Shown one piece after another: positions 16,882-25,700 of a DNA stretch of 64,000 nt; position 1 is the first letter of the stretch, and each line of letters starts with the position of its first letter. This DNA is from a bacterium (GTDB lineage Bacteria; CLD3; SB21). The stretch spans positions 1 through 64,000 of the forward strand of contig WBUR01000021.1 of assembly GCA_008933615.1 (NCBI GenBank). The letters run 5' to 3'. Below the pieces are notes generated by a model. It was not told the DNA's origin, made no database searches, and worked only from the letters and a program-made list of their open reading frames with translations. The translations under genes and the position numbers were made by a program.

Positions 16882-18984
16882 TTGAAAAAAGATTTCAAAC
16901 GAATATTGGTTACCAGCGCACTGCCTTATGCCAACGGCCCAAGTCACATAGGACGCCTTACCGGCGCTTATTTACCTGCTGATATTTATGTCCGTTATCA
17001 ACGCATGATGAAACGTGACATTGTTTATATCTGTGGTAGCGATGAACACGGTGTTCCGATTACCATTCAGGCTGAAAAGGAAGGCGTTACGCCGCAACAG
17101 CTTGTGGATCGCTATAATGCGATGATCCAAGATGAGTTTTTCAAAATGGGAATCAGTTTTGACCACTATTCCCGTACATCCAGCTTCATTCATCGCGAGA
17201 CCGCGCAGGAATTTTTTTTGGATCTTTTAGGAAAAGCTATTCTCCGAAAAAAACCTGAAATGCAATGGTATGATGAGACGGCGAAAATGTACTTGTCCGA
17301 TCGTTATGTTGAAGGAACGTGTCCCATCTGTCGAAACACAGACGCCCGCGGCGATCAATGTGAAAAATGCGGAACGTATCTCAATCAAATGCAGTTGATC
17401 GACCCGCGCAGCAAAGTGTCGGGCTCAACCCCGGTTGCAAAGGAAACCACCCACTGGTACATGCCCTTGGGCGATTTTCAACCGGAATTGGAAAAATGGA
17501 TTGGGAGTAAAACCCATTGGAAAGACAACGTCATAAATTACTGCAAAGGCTGGTTTAATCAAAAATTGGCCGATCGTGCTATTACGCGTGATCTTGACTG
17601 GGGAGTTCCTCTTCCGCAACAAGACAATAATGGAAAACCTATTGAAGGGGTTAGTGGAAAAGTATTATATGTTTGGTTTGAAGCTGTTCTTGGCTATATA
17701 TCTTCAACAAAGGAATGGGCACAGAAGATCGGTAACCCAAGTAAATGGAAGGAATATTGGCAGCAGGAAGATACTAAATTGGTTCATTTCATCGGAAAAG
17801 ATAATATTGTTTTTCACGCGATCATGTTTCCCGCAATCATGATGGCATACAATAAAAATAAAAGCGTCGATCGCTTTGTTTTGGTCAGCGAAATCCCTGC
17901 ATGTGAGTTTTTGAATCTCGAAGGTGCGAAACTTTCGACAAGTCGAAACTATGCAGTCTGGGTCAAAGATTATTTGGAAAAATTTCCCCCGGACCCGCTG
18001 CGATATACATTGACATCCAATTTACCGGAAAACAAGGATTCAGATTTTTCCTGGAAAGATTTCCAAGCAAAAAATAATAATGAACTTGCTGATATTTTGG
18101 GAAATTTTGTAAATCGAAGCCTGGCATTTACTATAAAAAACTTTGATGGCAAAGTTCCCGCGCCAGGCACATTTAGCGAAATGGACAATGAAATGTTGAG
18201 CGAGATTTACCGTGCTCAGGCTGAAGTTGGTGAATTTATTGAAGACTTTAAGTTCCGAGACGCGTGCCGCCGATTCATGGATTTAGCGCGTAATGCAAAC
18301 AAATACTTCAACGATAGCGAGCCGTGGAAAACGCTGAAATCGGATCGTGTAAAATGTCAGAATACGCTGTATGTCAGCGTTCAGATTGTAAAGGCGTTAG
18401 CCGTGATCATGCATCCGTTTATGCCGTTTACATCTGAAAAAGCCTGGAAAATGCTTAACATGAAAGAACAGGTTGCCGGTCAAAATTGGAATCAGGTTTC
18501 AGAAAATAGAGTTTCAGCCGGACATATCTTAGGCAATGTAGAGATTCTCTTTACAAAAATTGAGGATGACATGATATTAAAAGAAACGAATGCTTTAAAT
18601 CAGATTACAGAACACAAGGGATCCGATAAATCAGAGCCATCAAAAATGCAGCCATTATCAGCCCCGATTGACATTGATGATTTCGCAAAAGTAGATATGC
18701 GCTCTGCAACAGTGCTTCAATGCGAAAAAATTGAGGGAACGTCTAAGTTACTCAAATTACAGCTCGATCTTGGAGGTGAAAAGAGGCAAGTTGTTTCCGG
18801 ACTGGCGGAATACTATAAGCCCGATGAATTGATCGGTAAACAGGTGATCATTGTTGCTAATCTGAAACCTGCAAAAATTCGCGGTGTGGAATCTAATGGG
18901 ATGATATTAACGGTTGGTGACGGACAAAACTTAAAAATATTAATGCCTGAAAATCTCATTGCATCCGGATCGAAAGTCAGCTAA
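16882..18984 (+). CDS. metG: Methionyl-tRNA synthetase
   Basis: Charges tRNA-Met. From TTG 16882 the protein has 700 residues. The class I signature is NGPSHIGR (HIGH variant). A knuckle CPICR...CEKC occupies about residues 145-165. The KMSKS loop reads AKLSTS. The C-terminal 110 residues (FAKVDMRSATVLQCEKIEG onward) form the EMAP/Trbp111-type tRNA-binding and dimerisation domain. Start choice: GGAG at 16873-16876 sits well for TTG 16882. The alternative GTG 16828 adds 18 residues without homology, and its region looks like a promoter (TTGTGC near 16826). The Zn and catalytic motifs show a functional enzyme. Confidence 0.94.
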   Translation: MKKDFKRILVTSALPYANGPSHIGRLTGAYLPADIYVRYQRMMKRDIVYICGSDEHGVPITIQAEKEGVTPQQLVDRYNAMIQDEFFKMGISFDHYSRTSSFIHRETAQEFFLDLLGKAILRKKPEMQWYDETAKMYLSDRYVEGTCPICRNTDARGDQCEKCGTYLNQMQLIDPRSKVSGSTPVAKETTHWYMPLGDFQPELEKWIGSKTHWKDNVINYCKGWFNQKLADRAITRDLDWGVPLPQQDNNGKPIEGVSGKVLYVWFEAVLGYISSTKEWAQKIGNPSKWKEYWQQEDTKLVHFIGKDNIVFHAIMFPAIMMAYNKNKSVDRFVLVSEIPACEFLNLEGAKLSTSRNYAVWVKDYLEKFPPDPLRYTLTSNLPENKDSDFSWKDFQAKNNNELADILGNFVNRSLAFTIKNFDGKVPAPGTFSEMDNEMLSEIYRAQAEVGEFIEDFKFRDACRRFMDLARNANKYFNDSEPWKTLKSDRVKCQNTLYVSVQIVKALAVIMHPFMPFTSEKAWKMLNMKEQVAGQNWNQVSENRVSAGHILGNVEILFTKIEDDMILKETNALNQITEHKGSDKSEPSKMQPLSAPIDIDDFAKVDMRSATVLQCEKIEGTSKLLKLQLDLGGEKRQVVSGLAEYYKPDELIGKQVIIVANLKPAKIRGVESNGMILTVGDGQNLKILMPENLIASGSKVS

Positions 18985-19003
18985 TCTATAACCTACTTTG
19001 TTT

Positions 19004-20119
19004 ATGGAAATTGATCGAACAAAAATTTTAGTAGTGGAAGACGATTTTCAAAATCGTCAACTCATTAACATTTACCTGAGCCGTTCCGGATACGAGGTTG
19101 TGTCGGCAATCAATGGAACTGCGGCTCTGGACAAACTGCAAAATTATACGCCCGATCTTATCATCAGCGATATTGCAATGCCCTTTATGGATGGCTTTGA
19201 GCTTTACGATAAAGTCAAAGGCTTTCCACACCTTAGATCGGTTCCTTTCATTTTTTTAACAGCTTATTCAGACACCGAAAAACGGCGGCACAGTAAGGAA
19301 ATCGGATCCGATGATTTTCTGACCAAACCGATCGAACAGGAAGAACTCCTGGCGTCGATTCGCGGTAAGCTCAAACGCGTCAATGAAATTAAGGCTTCTA
19401 CACAAACAGAAATTCTAAATCAAGTTGATCAATTAAAACGTGAAATCCTGTCAACTATTACACACGAAGTCAATACTCCGCTTTTTATTATCAAGTTAAC
19501 ATCAAATTTACTGCTTGACGAAAAAATGGATTTTCAACAGGACGAACTTCAGGAGTTGTTACTGCGAATCAAACGCAGCGGTGAACGCCTTGATTCTCTA
19601 CTAAAAGATTTTTTGGTAACAGTGCGTGTTGCGACCGGTGAAGCAAAAAATGAGTTTGAAAAGACAAAACAAGATGTGGACCTGAATTTCATCATACAAC
19701 ACCTCTTACCTAGATTTGATAACGACGCTAAAACAAGAAATGTTAGTATAACATCTCATTTTACAGCTAATATGCCGTCGCTAAAGTTGGACGTAGATCA
19801 AATTGCAGACGTAATGGAACGCCTGATCGGCAACGCGATTAAGTTCAACAAAGAAAAAGGTTTTGTAAAAATTAACACCTCTCATGATGAAGAAAAAATT
19901 GTAATCGTTATCGAGGATTCCGGAATTGGAATTTCTGCTGATAATATTCCGCTCATTTTTAATAAATTTTTTCAGGTTAATCGCGGCGAAATGGAACAAC
20001 AGGGCGCCGGCCTCGGCCTAAATATTGCTCGCGATCTTACGCGAATCAATGGCGGCGAGATCTCCGTCACGAGCGAAGAAGGGGTTGGCAGCAAGTTCAT
20101 CTTGACATTTCTAATTTAA
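19004..20119 (+). CDS. Soluble response-regulator/histidine-kinase hybrid
   Basis: 371 aa. An N-terminal receiver domain (phospho-acceptor Asp56 in IISDIAMP, Lys108 in LTKPI) precedes a HisKA domain with His154 in TITHEVNTPL. The HATPase domain has the N box GNAIKFNKE and G boxes DSGIGIS and QGAGLGLNIARD. There is no membrane segment, so the kinase is cytosolic and probably controlled through phosphorylation of its own receiver by another kinase. This REC-first arrangement is common in cyanobacteria and FCB bacteria. No output gene lies next to it. ATG 19004 is preferred over a TTG two codons upstream. Confidence 0.9.
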   Translation: MEIDRTKILVVEDDFQNRQLINIYLSRSGYEVVSAINGTAALDKLQNYTPDLIISDIAMPFMDGFELYDKVKGFPHLRSVPFIFLTAYSDTEKRRHSKEIGSDDFLTKPIEQEELLASIRGKLKRVNEIKASTQTEILNQVDQLKREILSTITHEVNTPLFIIKLTSNLLLDEKMDFQQDELQELLLRIKRSGERLDSLLKDFLVTVRVATGEAKNEFEKTKQDVDLNFIIQHLLPRFDNDAKTRNVSITSHFTANMPSLKLDVDQIADVMERLIGNAIKFNKEKGFVKINTSHDEEKIVIVIEDSGIGISADNIPLIFNKFFQVNRGEMEQQGAGLGLNIARDLTRINGGEISVTSEEGVGSKFILTFLI

Positions 20120-20208
20120 AATCCTTTTTTCTCCAACTTAATCTTTTCGATGCTATTTGTTACATTTTTTTTAGACAGTTTTCTGTTTTAGAAACTATAG
20201 AGTAATCG

Positions 20209-20868
20209 ATGTTTGTTGGTCATTACGCGGTTGCATTTGCGGTAAAAAAAGCTGCGCCAAAAGTATCGCTAGGCACTTTATTTTTGGCAGCACAATTTGT
20301 CGATTTACTATGGCCCCTGCTGCTGCTCGTCGGTCTCGAGCACGTTCGCATTGATCCGGGCAACACGATTCTTACTCCTATAGATTTTTACGATTATCCT
20401 ATTTCGCATAGTTTTATTGCTGCAATCGTGTGGTCCGGGGTGCTTGGTTTTTTGATTTTTTCTATCAAACGGGACAAGAAAAGCTCTTTCGTTGTTGGGT
20501 TGTGTGTTTTTAGTCATTGGATCCTTGATTTTATCACGCACCGGCCCGACCTTCCTTTGGCCTTCGACAAGGACATGTACTTTGGGCTCGGGCTATGGAA
20601 TTCTCCGATTGGAACCATTTTGATTGAACTTGGTTTGTTTATGACCGGTACTCTTATTTATGTTCGAGCGACGAAATCTATAGACCGCGTTGGCGTTTAC
20701 GGATTCTGGTCTTTGCTAAGTGTGTTGCTGCTTATTTACGTTAGTAATTTTCTTGGCCCGCCGCCTCCAAACGAATTTGCATTAGCGATTGTTGCCAACG
20801 CCGCTTGGCTATTCGTTATTTGGGCATATTGGGTTGACCGCCATCGGATTGCGGTTTTAAAGATTTGA
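20209..20868 (+). CDS. Polytopic membrane protein, possible membrane-bound metal-dependent hydrolase
   Basis: 219 aa with about six hydrophobic helices. Conserved polar residues are set in or near the membrane: GHYAVAFA at the N-terminus, a QFVDLLWP segment, and SHWILDFITHRPDLP near residues 103-117. This His/Asp pattern resembles YdjM-like membrane-bound metal-dependent hydrolases, though the family has no defined substrate. It lies between the hybrid kinase and a small unknown gene on the same strand; the gap of a few nt to the next ORF suggests an operon. Confidence 0.75.
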   Translation: MFVGHYAVAFAVKKAAPKVSLGTLFLAAQFVDLLWPLLLLVGLEHVRIDPGNTILTPIDFYDYPISHSFIAAIVWSGVLGFLIFSIKRDKKSSFVVGLCVFSHWILDFITHRPDLPLAFDKDMYFGLGLWNSPIGTILIELGLFMTGTLIYVRATKSIDRVGVYGFWSLLSVLLLIYVSNFLGPPPPNEFALAIVANAAWLFVIWAYWVDRHRIAVLKI

Positions 20869-20925
20869 ATTATGACTTATATTAGAAGTTTACGTTTTTC
20901 TAACTTACAGAAAGGGGCTGTTCCA

Positions 20926-21288
20926 ATGGAGAAAGAGATGATCGATCTACGAGACCTGATCATGATGATCAAAGAAAAGAAGGAAATGAATGCCAACCTT
21001 GCGTTGGAATTTGATTGTAGATTGGAAGTTGAAGATTACAAACCTTTGGTCAAGGTGATCAATTACGCAATTAACTATGTAAGTCAATTAACGGATCAGC
21101 CAATGCAGATTTCGCTTAATGCTGGCGGAAGCGGTTATCTTTTGGGCTTTACCGCATTCACATCCCAATTGGAGTTTCCTGCAATCAGCGATCAGGTGGT
21201 TGAAGCCCTGGTTCCATATCAGGCTTCCGTCAAGGTAGATGGTGAAAAGGGTAAGTATGTTAAAATGTTAATTACTTTTAAACAATGA
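20926..21288 (+). CDS. Small protein of unknown function, possibly a degenerate kinase-like ATPase fold
   Basis: 120 aa from ATG 20926, which has an AAAGGGG site. An in-frame ATG at 20872 (only 3 nt past the upstream stop) would add 18 residues of no evident value. No family is recognised. The pattern DYKPLVKVINYAINYVSQLTDQPMQISL followed by a C-terminal GEKGKYVKMLITF weakly resembles the N box and end of a GHKL ATPase domain, but the catalytic Asn and Gly-rich loops are absent. Location downstream of a histidine-kinase hybrid fits this idea, yet it remains a guess. No signal peptide or membrane segment. Confidence 0.7.
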   Translation: MEKEMIDLRDLIMMIKEKKEMNANLALEFDCRLEVEDYKPLVKVINYAINYVSQLTDQPMQISLNAGGSGYLLGFTAFTSQLEFPAISDQVVEALVPYQASVKVDGEKGKYVKMLITFKQ

Positions 21289-21350
21289 TCAGGTGAAGCC
21301 ACGCCGCCTGATTCGTTAGTCGTTTGCCACTTATGGTATAATAAATAATA

Positions 21351-21376
21351 AAGGGGCAAGATTGCTCAAGCCCCTC
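21351..21376. terminator. Bidirectional hairpin between convergent genes
   Basis: AGGGGC (21352-21357) and GCCCCT (21370-21375) form a GC-rich stem with a 12-nt loop between the ends of the small unknown gene and dnaA. A/T-rich tracts flank both sides. Confidence 0.7.
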
Positions 21377-21412
21377 TATTAATTTATCTGAAGGTGAAAG
21401 GAAATATCTTAA

Positions 21413-22882
21413 TTAGTAACCCGCTAATTCGATCTTGCGTTTCATCGTTTCTACATCGTCTTTTATTTTTGGGTTAGAGCCCATAGATTCTTCGACCAGT
21501 CTGCAAGCATAAATTACGGTTGAATGGTCCCGCCCGCCAAAATGTAACCCTATTGTTTTTAGCGACGAGCCTAATATTTCTTTTGTCAGGAACATACAAA
21601 TCTGCCGCGCCTCAACAATTTCTTTTTTTCGCGTTTTCGCTCTCAACATGTCTTCCGGTATATTGTAGTAAGCCGCGACGGTTTTTTGAATCATATCTAT
21701 GGATAAATTCTTCTTTTTGATCGCTATCGTATCTTTCAAAACCGATTTTGCCAAATCGAGATTCAATTCCGTATTGGCAATGGAAGAGTAAGCCAGTAAT
21801 TTGATCAATGCGCCTTCCAGTTCACGAATATTCGCTGTGATATTCATCGCAACAAACTCACAAACTTCCGGAGGCAGATATACGCCATCCTCTTCGCTTC
21901 GCTTCTGTAAAATCGCTATACGTGTTTCAAGATCGGGCGGTTGAATGTCGGTAACCAAACCCCATTGAAACCTCGAAATAAGCCTTTCTTCAACCTGCTT
22001 GAGTTCTTTGGGCGGGCGATCTGAGGTCAAAACAATCTGCTTACCCATCTGATGCAACGTATTGAAGGTGTGGAAAAATTCTTCTTGGGTTTTTCCCTTA
22101 TCTGCAAAAAACTGAATGTCATCAACCATTAATAAGTCAAAATTTCGATAGAGTTTGCTGAATTCCTGAATTTTGTCGTTTCGAATTGCGCCGACGAAAT
22201 CATTCGTAAAGTTTTCACTCGTTACATACGCAATCTTTTTATTGGGATAGTTTGTTTTAACGTAATTCCCGATTGCTTGAATCAAATGCGTCTTACCCAT
22301 ACCTGCCCCGCCATAGATCACGAGTGGATTAAAAGACGTAAGACCTGGTTTCTCTGAAACAGCAAGTGCTGCGGCCTTCGCAAATTTGTTTCCGTTTCCC
22401 TCAATAAAGCTTTCAAATGTATAACGCGCATTCAGAAACGTTTCAAATCGATCGGCCGGAGTTTTTGAAGGCAATACAATGGTTTGCGTCTGTCCGGGCG
22501 TCTCGTGTATGAAATTCGATTTATCATTTGTAAAAGCGCCCGAAGAATCTTTTATCAAATAAGAAATACCAAAATTCTCATTCACAATTTCATGTAAGGC
22601 CGATAGTATAAATTCGCTGTAACGCCCCTCAAGCCACTCGATAAAAAATTGGTTCGGAATAGATACAATTAATTTGTTATTTTCAATTCTTATCGGCTCA
22701 ATTGGGTTTATCCAAGTACGAAATGAAGGCCCTGAAATTTGGTTTTGTATTATTTCACAACAACCGCCCCATATCTCTTTAGGATCCAATAACTTCTGAG
22801 AAACTACTGAATGATCCTGTTCTTTATCAGTTGTGGAAAACGTAGAAAAACTGAATTTATTTTGACTTTGAGACTCTATCAT
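21413..22882 (-). CDS. dnaA: Chromosomal replication initiator DnaA
   Basis: 489 aa initiator ATPase that melts oriC. Domain I (about 35-115) starts at EIWGGCCEIIQNQI. The AAA+ domain has Walker A GGAGMGKTHL, Walker B LLMVDDIQFF and an Arg-finger region ISRFQWGL. C-terminal domain IV carries the DNA-recognition signature GGRDHSTVIYACR. An extra N-terminal extension of about 30 residues before domain I is Ser/Gln-rich and unassigned. dnaN does not follow; downstream genes are convergent. It is transcribed away from the putative origin at 22883-23480. Confidence 0.97.
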   Translation of the reverse strand: MIESQSQNKFSFSTFSTTDKEQDHSVVSQKLLDPKEIWGGCCEIIQNQISGPSFRTWINPIEPIRIENNKLIVSIPNQFFIEWLEGRYSEFILSALHEIVNENFGISYLIKDSSGAFTNDKSNFIHETPGQTQTIVLPSKTPADRFETFLNARYTFESFIEGNGNKFAKAAALAVSEKPGLTSFNPLVIYGGAGMGKTHLIQAIGNYVKTNYPNKKIAYVTSENFTNDFVGAIRNDKIQEFSKLYRNFDLLMVDDIQFFADKGKTQEEFFHTFNTLHQMGKQIVLTSDRPPKELKQVEERLISRFQWGLVTDIQPPDLETRIAILQKRSEEDGVYLPPEVCEFVAMNITANIRELEGALIKLLAYSSIANTELNLDLAKSVLKDTIAIKKKNLSIDMIQKTVAAYYNIPEDMLRAKTRKKEIVEARQICMFLTKEILGSSLKTIGLHFGGRDHSTVIYACRLVEESMGSNPKIKDDVETMKRKIELAGY

Positions 22883-23359
22883 CTAATTTTTTATGCCTTA
22901 TTCACATTTAATAATATGAATCAAGTCCATGAAACATTTTTTAAATATGTGCTTACAGGCATCGTTCCTTAGGCAGCGATTTTCAATTATAAAATATTGA
23001 TAAACAGGTGTTTAGAATATGGGTTTGTGTCCGTTACCGGTCGTGTAAAGCGTAAGAACTTTTGTTTTTTTATAGACTATCATGCAACAAATTATTAACA
23101 ATTAACATTTTATCAACATTATATGTTCGGCTGGTTGAACTAAGCCTAATTTACGAATCCGCATATGATTGTCAAGAAAAAAGCTTTGCGCCTGTTTTGA
23201 GATTATCATATCCTTATATTTATGAATATGTTAATAAACAAATAATTTTTTTCAATTCACATTTTTTTTTAAATTGCCCACATGGTCGTTTGATTTAAAC
23301 TATTAATTTTAATAAGTTAAGTGCTGTGGTGTAATTCTTTATTTTTTTTGAGTTTTATC
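22883..23359. other. Putative replication origin (oriC) region
   Basis: About 480 bp, strongly AT-rich, between dnaA and rpmH. TTATTCACA at 22898-22906 fits the DnaA-box consensus TTATNCACA. Three further 9-mers differ by one base: TTATTAACA (23092-23100), TTATCAACA (23110-23118) and its inverse-strand form TGTTAATAA (23229-23237). Long A/T runs at 23240-23290 and 23330-23370 could serve as unwinding elements. Location beside dnaA and within the rpmH-rsmG gene cluster matches bacterial origins; function is inferred. Confidence 0.6.
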
Positions 23360-23388
23360 TTGACTTTTTATATCATTTATGTTAAATT
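23360..23388 (+). promoter_or_regulatory. Candidate promoter of rpmH
   Basis: TTGACT (23360-23365) is followed after 17 nt by TAAATT (23383-23388); TTAAAT at spacing 16 is an alternative -10. It would give a leader of roughly 85 nt before the rpmH GTG. Confidence 0.45.
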
Positions 23389-23480
23389 TGCTACCCTAAT
23401 TTTATATTAGGCTATTAGAGGCAAAATTTCTGTAAGCTTATATAAATCAATAAATTATTTGATGGAATGAAGGAGATGTA

Positions 23481-23627
23481 GTGAAAAGAACTTATCAGCC
23501 TAGCAAGAGAAAACGAAAGAATAAACACGGGTTTAGAGAACGGATGAATTCTAAAGGGGGAAGAAGGGTTCTTGCATCCCGAAGGGCAAAGGGCAGAAAA
23601 AAACTTTCTGTTAGCGATGAGTTTTAG
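23481..23627 (+). CDS. rpmH: 50S ribosomal protein L34
   Basis: 48 aa, Arg/Lys-rich, starting with GTG 23481 behind AGGAG (23471-23475). [19 protein letters not shown] is the invariant L34 N-terminus, followed by the [10 protein letters not shown] pattern. It opens the conserved cluster around the origin. The rnpA gene that usually follows is missing; only 73 nt separate it from yidD. Confidence 0.97.
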   Translation: MKRTYQPSKRKRKNKHGFRERMNSKGGRRVLASRRAKGRKKLSVSDEF

Positions 23628-23660
23628 TGTCGCATCAGTTTTATAATATCATTCTGAAAG

Positions 23661-23691
23661 TAAGGCTTCTTTCGTATCGGAGGAAGCCTTA
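23661..23691 (+). promoter_or_regulatory. Hairpin between rpmH and yidD masking a GGAGGA site
   Basis: A perfect 9-bp inverted repeat (23661-23669 with 23683-23691) encloses and overlaps GGAGGA at 23679-23684, the only Shine-Dalgarno-like sequence before yidD ATG 23701. No T-run follows, so it is less likely a terminator than a translation-modulating or mRNA-processing structure. Confidence 0.5.
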
Positions 23692-23700
23692 TTAGTTAAT

Positions 23701-23961
23701 ATGAGTTTTTTTTTCACACATATTTTTATCTTCCTCATCCGAATTTACCAAAACACCATTTCGGTTGTCCTGCCGTCTACCTGTCGTTTTTTTCCTTCGT
23801 GCTCCCATTATTCAGTTGAGGCTATCAAATCACACGGTGTTGTCTGCGGTTCCTGGCTATCGGTAAAGAGAATTCTCAAATGTCATCCATTCCATCCGGG
23901 CGGCTACGATCCGGTTCCAACTAAAGATCATTTGCATTCATTTTGTAAGGAGTCTCATTAA
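23701..23961 (+). CDS. yidD: Membrane protein insertion efficiency factor YidD
   Basis: 86 aa. It carries the family core [35 protein letters not shown] with its three cysteines (including one in FPSC), and GCWLS-like region [25 protein letters not shown]. An amphipathic N-terminal helix associates with the inner membrane and helps YidC insert proteins. The spacing to yidC is 1 nt, so the two are translationally coupled. The last dozen residues ([11 protein letters not shown]) are variable. Confidence 0.95.
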   Translation: MSFFFTHIFIFLIRIYQNTISVVLPSTCRFFPSCSHYSVEAIKSHGVVCGSWLSVKRILKCHPFHPGGYDPVPTKDHLHSFCKESH

Positions 23962-23962
23962 G

Positions 23963-25699
23963 ATGGACAGAAGAACGATTATTGGAATGATCCTAATTGC
24001 GGTCATTATTATTGCTTGGCCTTTTTATACGAAGCTTATTTCGCCGGAACCCGTACCGGTGAAATATAATAAAGAAGGCGCTGCAGTTAAGATAGATACG
24101 GCAAAATCAATTTATGAAAAACGCGATTCTGTCATAGCAAAAAAAGTAAATGCAGATGAAACTCAAAAAACAAGAACCGATATTCCGATAAAAGAAAATG
24201 CGTTATGGTCCAACGCTCCCGAAAAGGTTATTTCAATAAAAAGCAAACTATACACAACAAAAATTTCCAATAAATCGGGCGGCACGATCAGAGAATGGAT
24301 TCTACAAAATTACAACGACGGCAATGGCAATAAAGTTAGTTTTGTTGACTCTCAAAAAAACATCAATTTTTCTTTCAACTATCACAATCAAGTTATTAAT
24401 CTAAGCGATGCTGTTTTCGAAACCTCTTCAAATCAGAGTGAAATTGATCTAGATTATGTCGGTAATTGGTCAATTAGTTATACGCTCGTATTCGATCAGA
24501 CACGGGCGATCGTGCAAACGTTCACATTTTATAAAGACCGGTATGATTTTGATGTTGATGTTGAATTCAAAAATTTTGGCGATGAAGTCATTAATTCTGA
24601 ATATCAGTTGCAATGGTTGTCGGGCCTTCATTCAACTGAAAAAGATTTACATGGCGATCTGACTTATTTTAAAGCGTATTCACTATTGGGTGATGAGAAA
24701 GAAGAATTTGATGTAAGCGAGAATTCATCGGAACTTGCTTTTTCAGGTTTAACAAAGTGGTTGGCTTCGCGTACTAAGTATTTCGTTCTCTTCATTATTC
24801 CACAGGAAAAGGACGGCACGGGGTGCAAACTCAGAGGCGAGGCATTTACGAAAAACGGGGCACTGGACAAAAAAGAATACCTACTCTCCATGAGTATGAA
24901 ATTCGAATCAAACAAAAAAGACCGGTTCAAGATTTATATTGGACCTATGGATTTTTCAACGCTCAATAAATATGATGAAAATCTCACCGTGATAATGGAG
25001 TGGGGGTGGGCCATTATTCGTCCGATTACAAAAGCAATTCTGTACACATTCAATTTTCTATACGGAATAATTCCGAATTATGGATGGGTAATTATTGTTT
25101 TCGCCTTATTAGTGCGTATTGTGCTATACCCTCTTACGCATAAGAGTTTTGTTGGTATGCAGAAAATGAAAGAGGTCATGCCAAAACAAAAAGAGATTCA
25201 AAAGAAATTCAAAGACAACCCGACAAAAATGCAGCAAGAAATGATGAAGCTCTATAAAGAAGTTGGATATAATCCTCTCTCGGGCTGCCTTATCATGTTC
25301 ATTCAGCTTCCAATATTGTTTCCTATTTATCAGGTATTCAATGAATCCCTCGATTTAAGGCAGGCGCCTTTCTTCGGCTGGATCAAAGATCTTTCTATTC
25401 CTGATACAGTTGCGATTTTACATACCGGATTACCGTTTATCGGAGATTTTCATGTAAACCCGCTGCCTATCATAATGACAGTTTTGACTTTTGTTCAGCA
25501 AAAAATTGCTCCGATGACTCCGATGGACAATTCTGATCCTTCCCAGAAATTCAATCAAAAATTTCTCCTGTATGGCATGCCTATCATGTTCTTTTTCTTG
25601 TTCAATAATTTCGCTTCAGGACTCGTACTGTATTGGACCATGTTCAACGTTCTTACAATGGCACAGCAGCTTTTGATGGCAAAACATGTGATAAAATAG
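23963..25699 (+). CDS. yidC: Membrane protein insertase YidC
   Basis: 578 aa, Gram-negative type. An N-terminal anchor (RRTIIGMILIAVIIIAWPF) is followed by a charged linker and a large periplasmic beta-sandwich domain (about 85-330). The conserved 60KD_IMP insertase core has five helices from about residue 345, including NYGWVIIVFALLVRIVLYPL and GCLIMFIQLPILFPIYQVF. It inserts and folds inner-membrane proteins with or without SecYEG. It ends 1 nt before mnmE. Confidence 0.96.
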   Translation: MDRRTIIGMILIAVIIIAWPFYTKLISPEPVPVKYNKEGAAVKIDTAKSIYEKRDSVIAKKVNADETQKTRTDIPIKENALWSNAPEKVISIKSKLYTTKISNKSGGTIREWILQNYNDGNGNKVSFVDSQKNINFSFNYHNQVINLSDAVFETSSNQSEIDLDYVGNWSISYTLVFDQTRAIVQTFTFYKDRYDFDVDVEFKNFGDEVINSEYQLQWLSGLHSTEKDLHGDLTYFKAYSLLGDEKEEFDVSENSSELAFSGLTKWLASRTKYFVLFIIPQEKDGTGCKLRGEAFTKNGALDKKEYLLSMSMKFESNKKDRFKIYIGPMDFSTLNKYDENLTVIMEWGWAIIRPITKAILYTFNFLYGIIPNYGWVIIVFALLVRIVLYPLTHKSFVGMQKMKEVMPKQKEIQKKFKDNPTKMQQEMMKLYKEVGYNPLSGCLIMFIQLPILFPIYQVFNESLDLRQAPFFGWIKDLSIPDTVAILHTGLPFIGDFHVNPLPIIMTVLTFVQQKIAPMTPMDNSDPSQKFNQKFLLYGMPIMFFFLFNNFASGLVLYWTMFNVLTMAQQLLMAKHVIK

Positions 25700-25700
25700 T

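Noticed and set aside
23062-23298. A 78-aa ORF in the dnaA-rpmH gap
   Set aside because: No homology pattern or ribosome site; it overlaps the DnaA-box region and has low-complexity composition.
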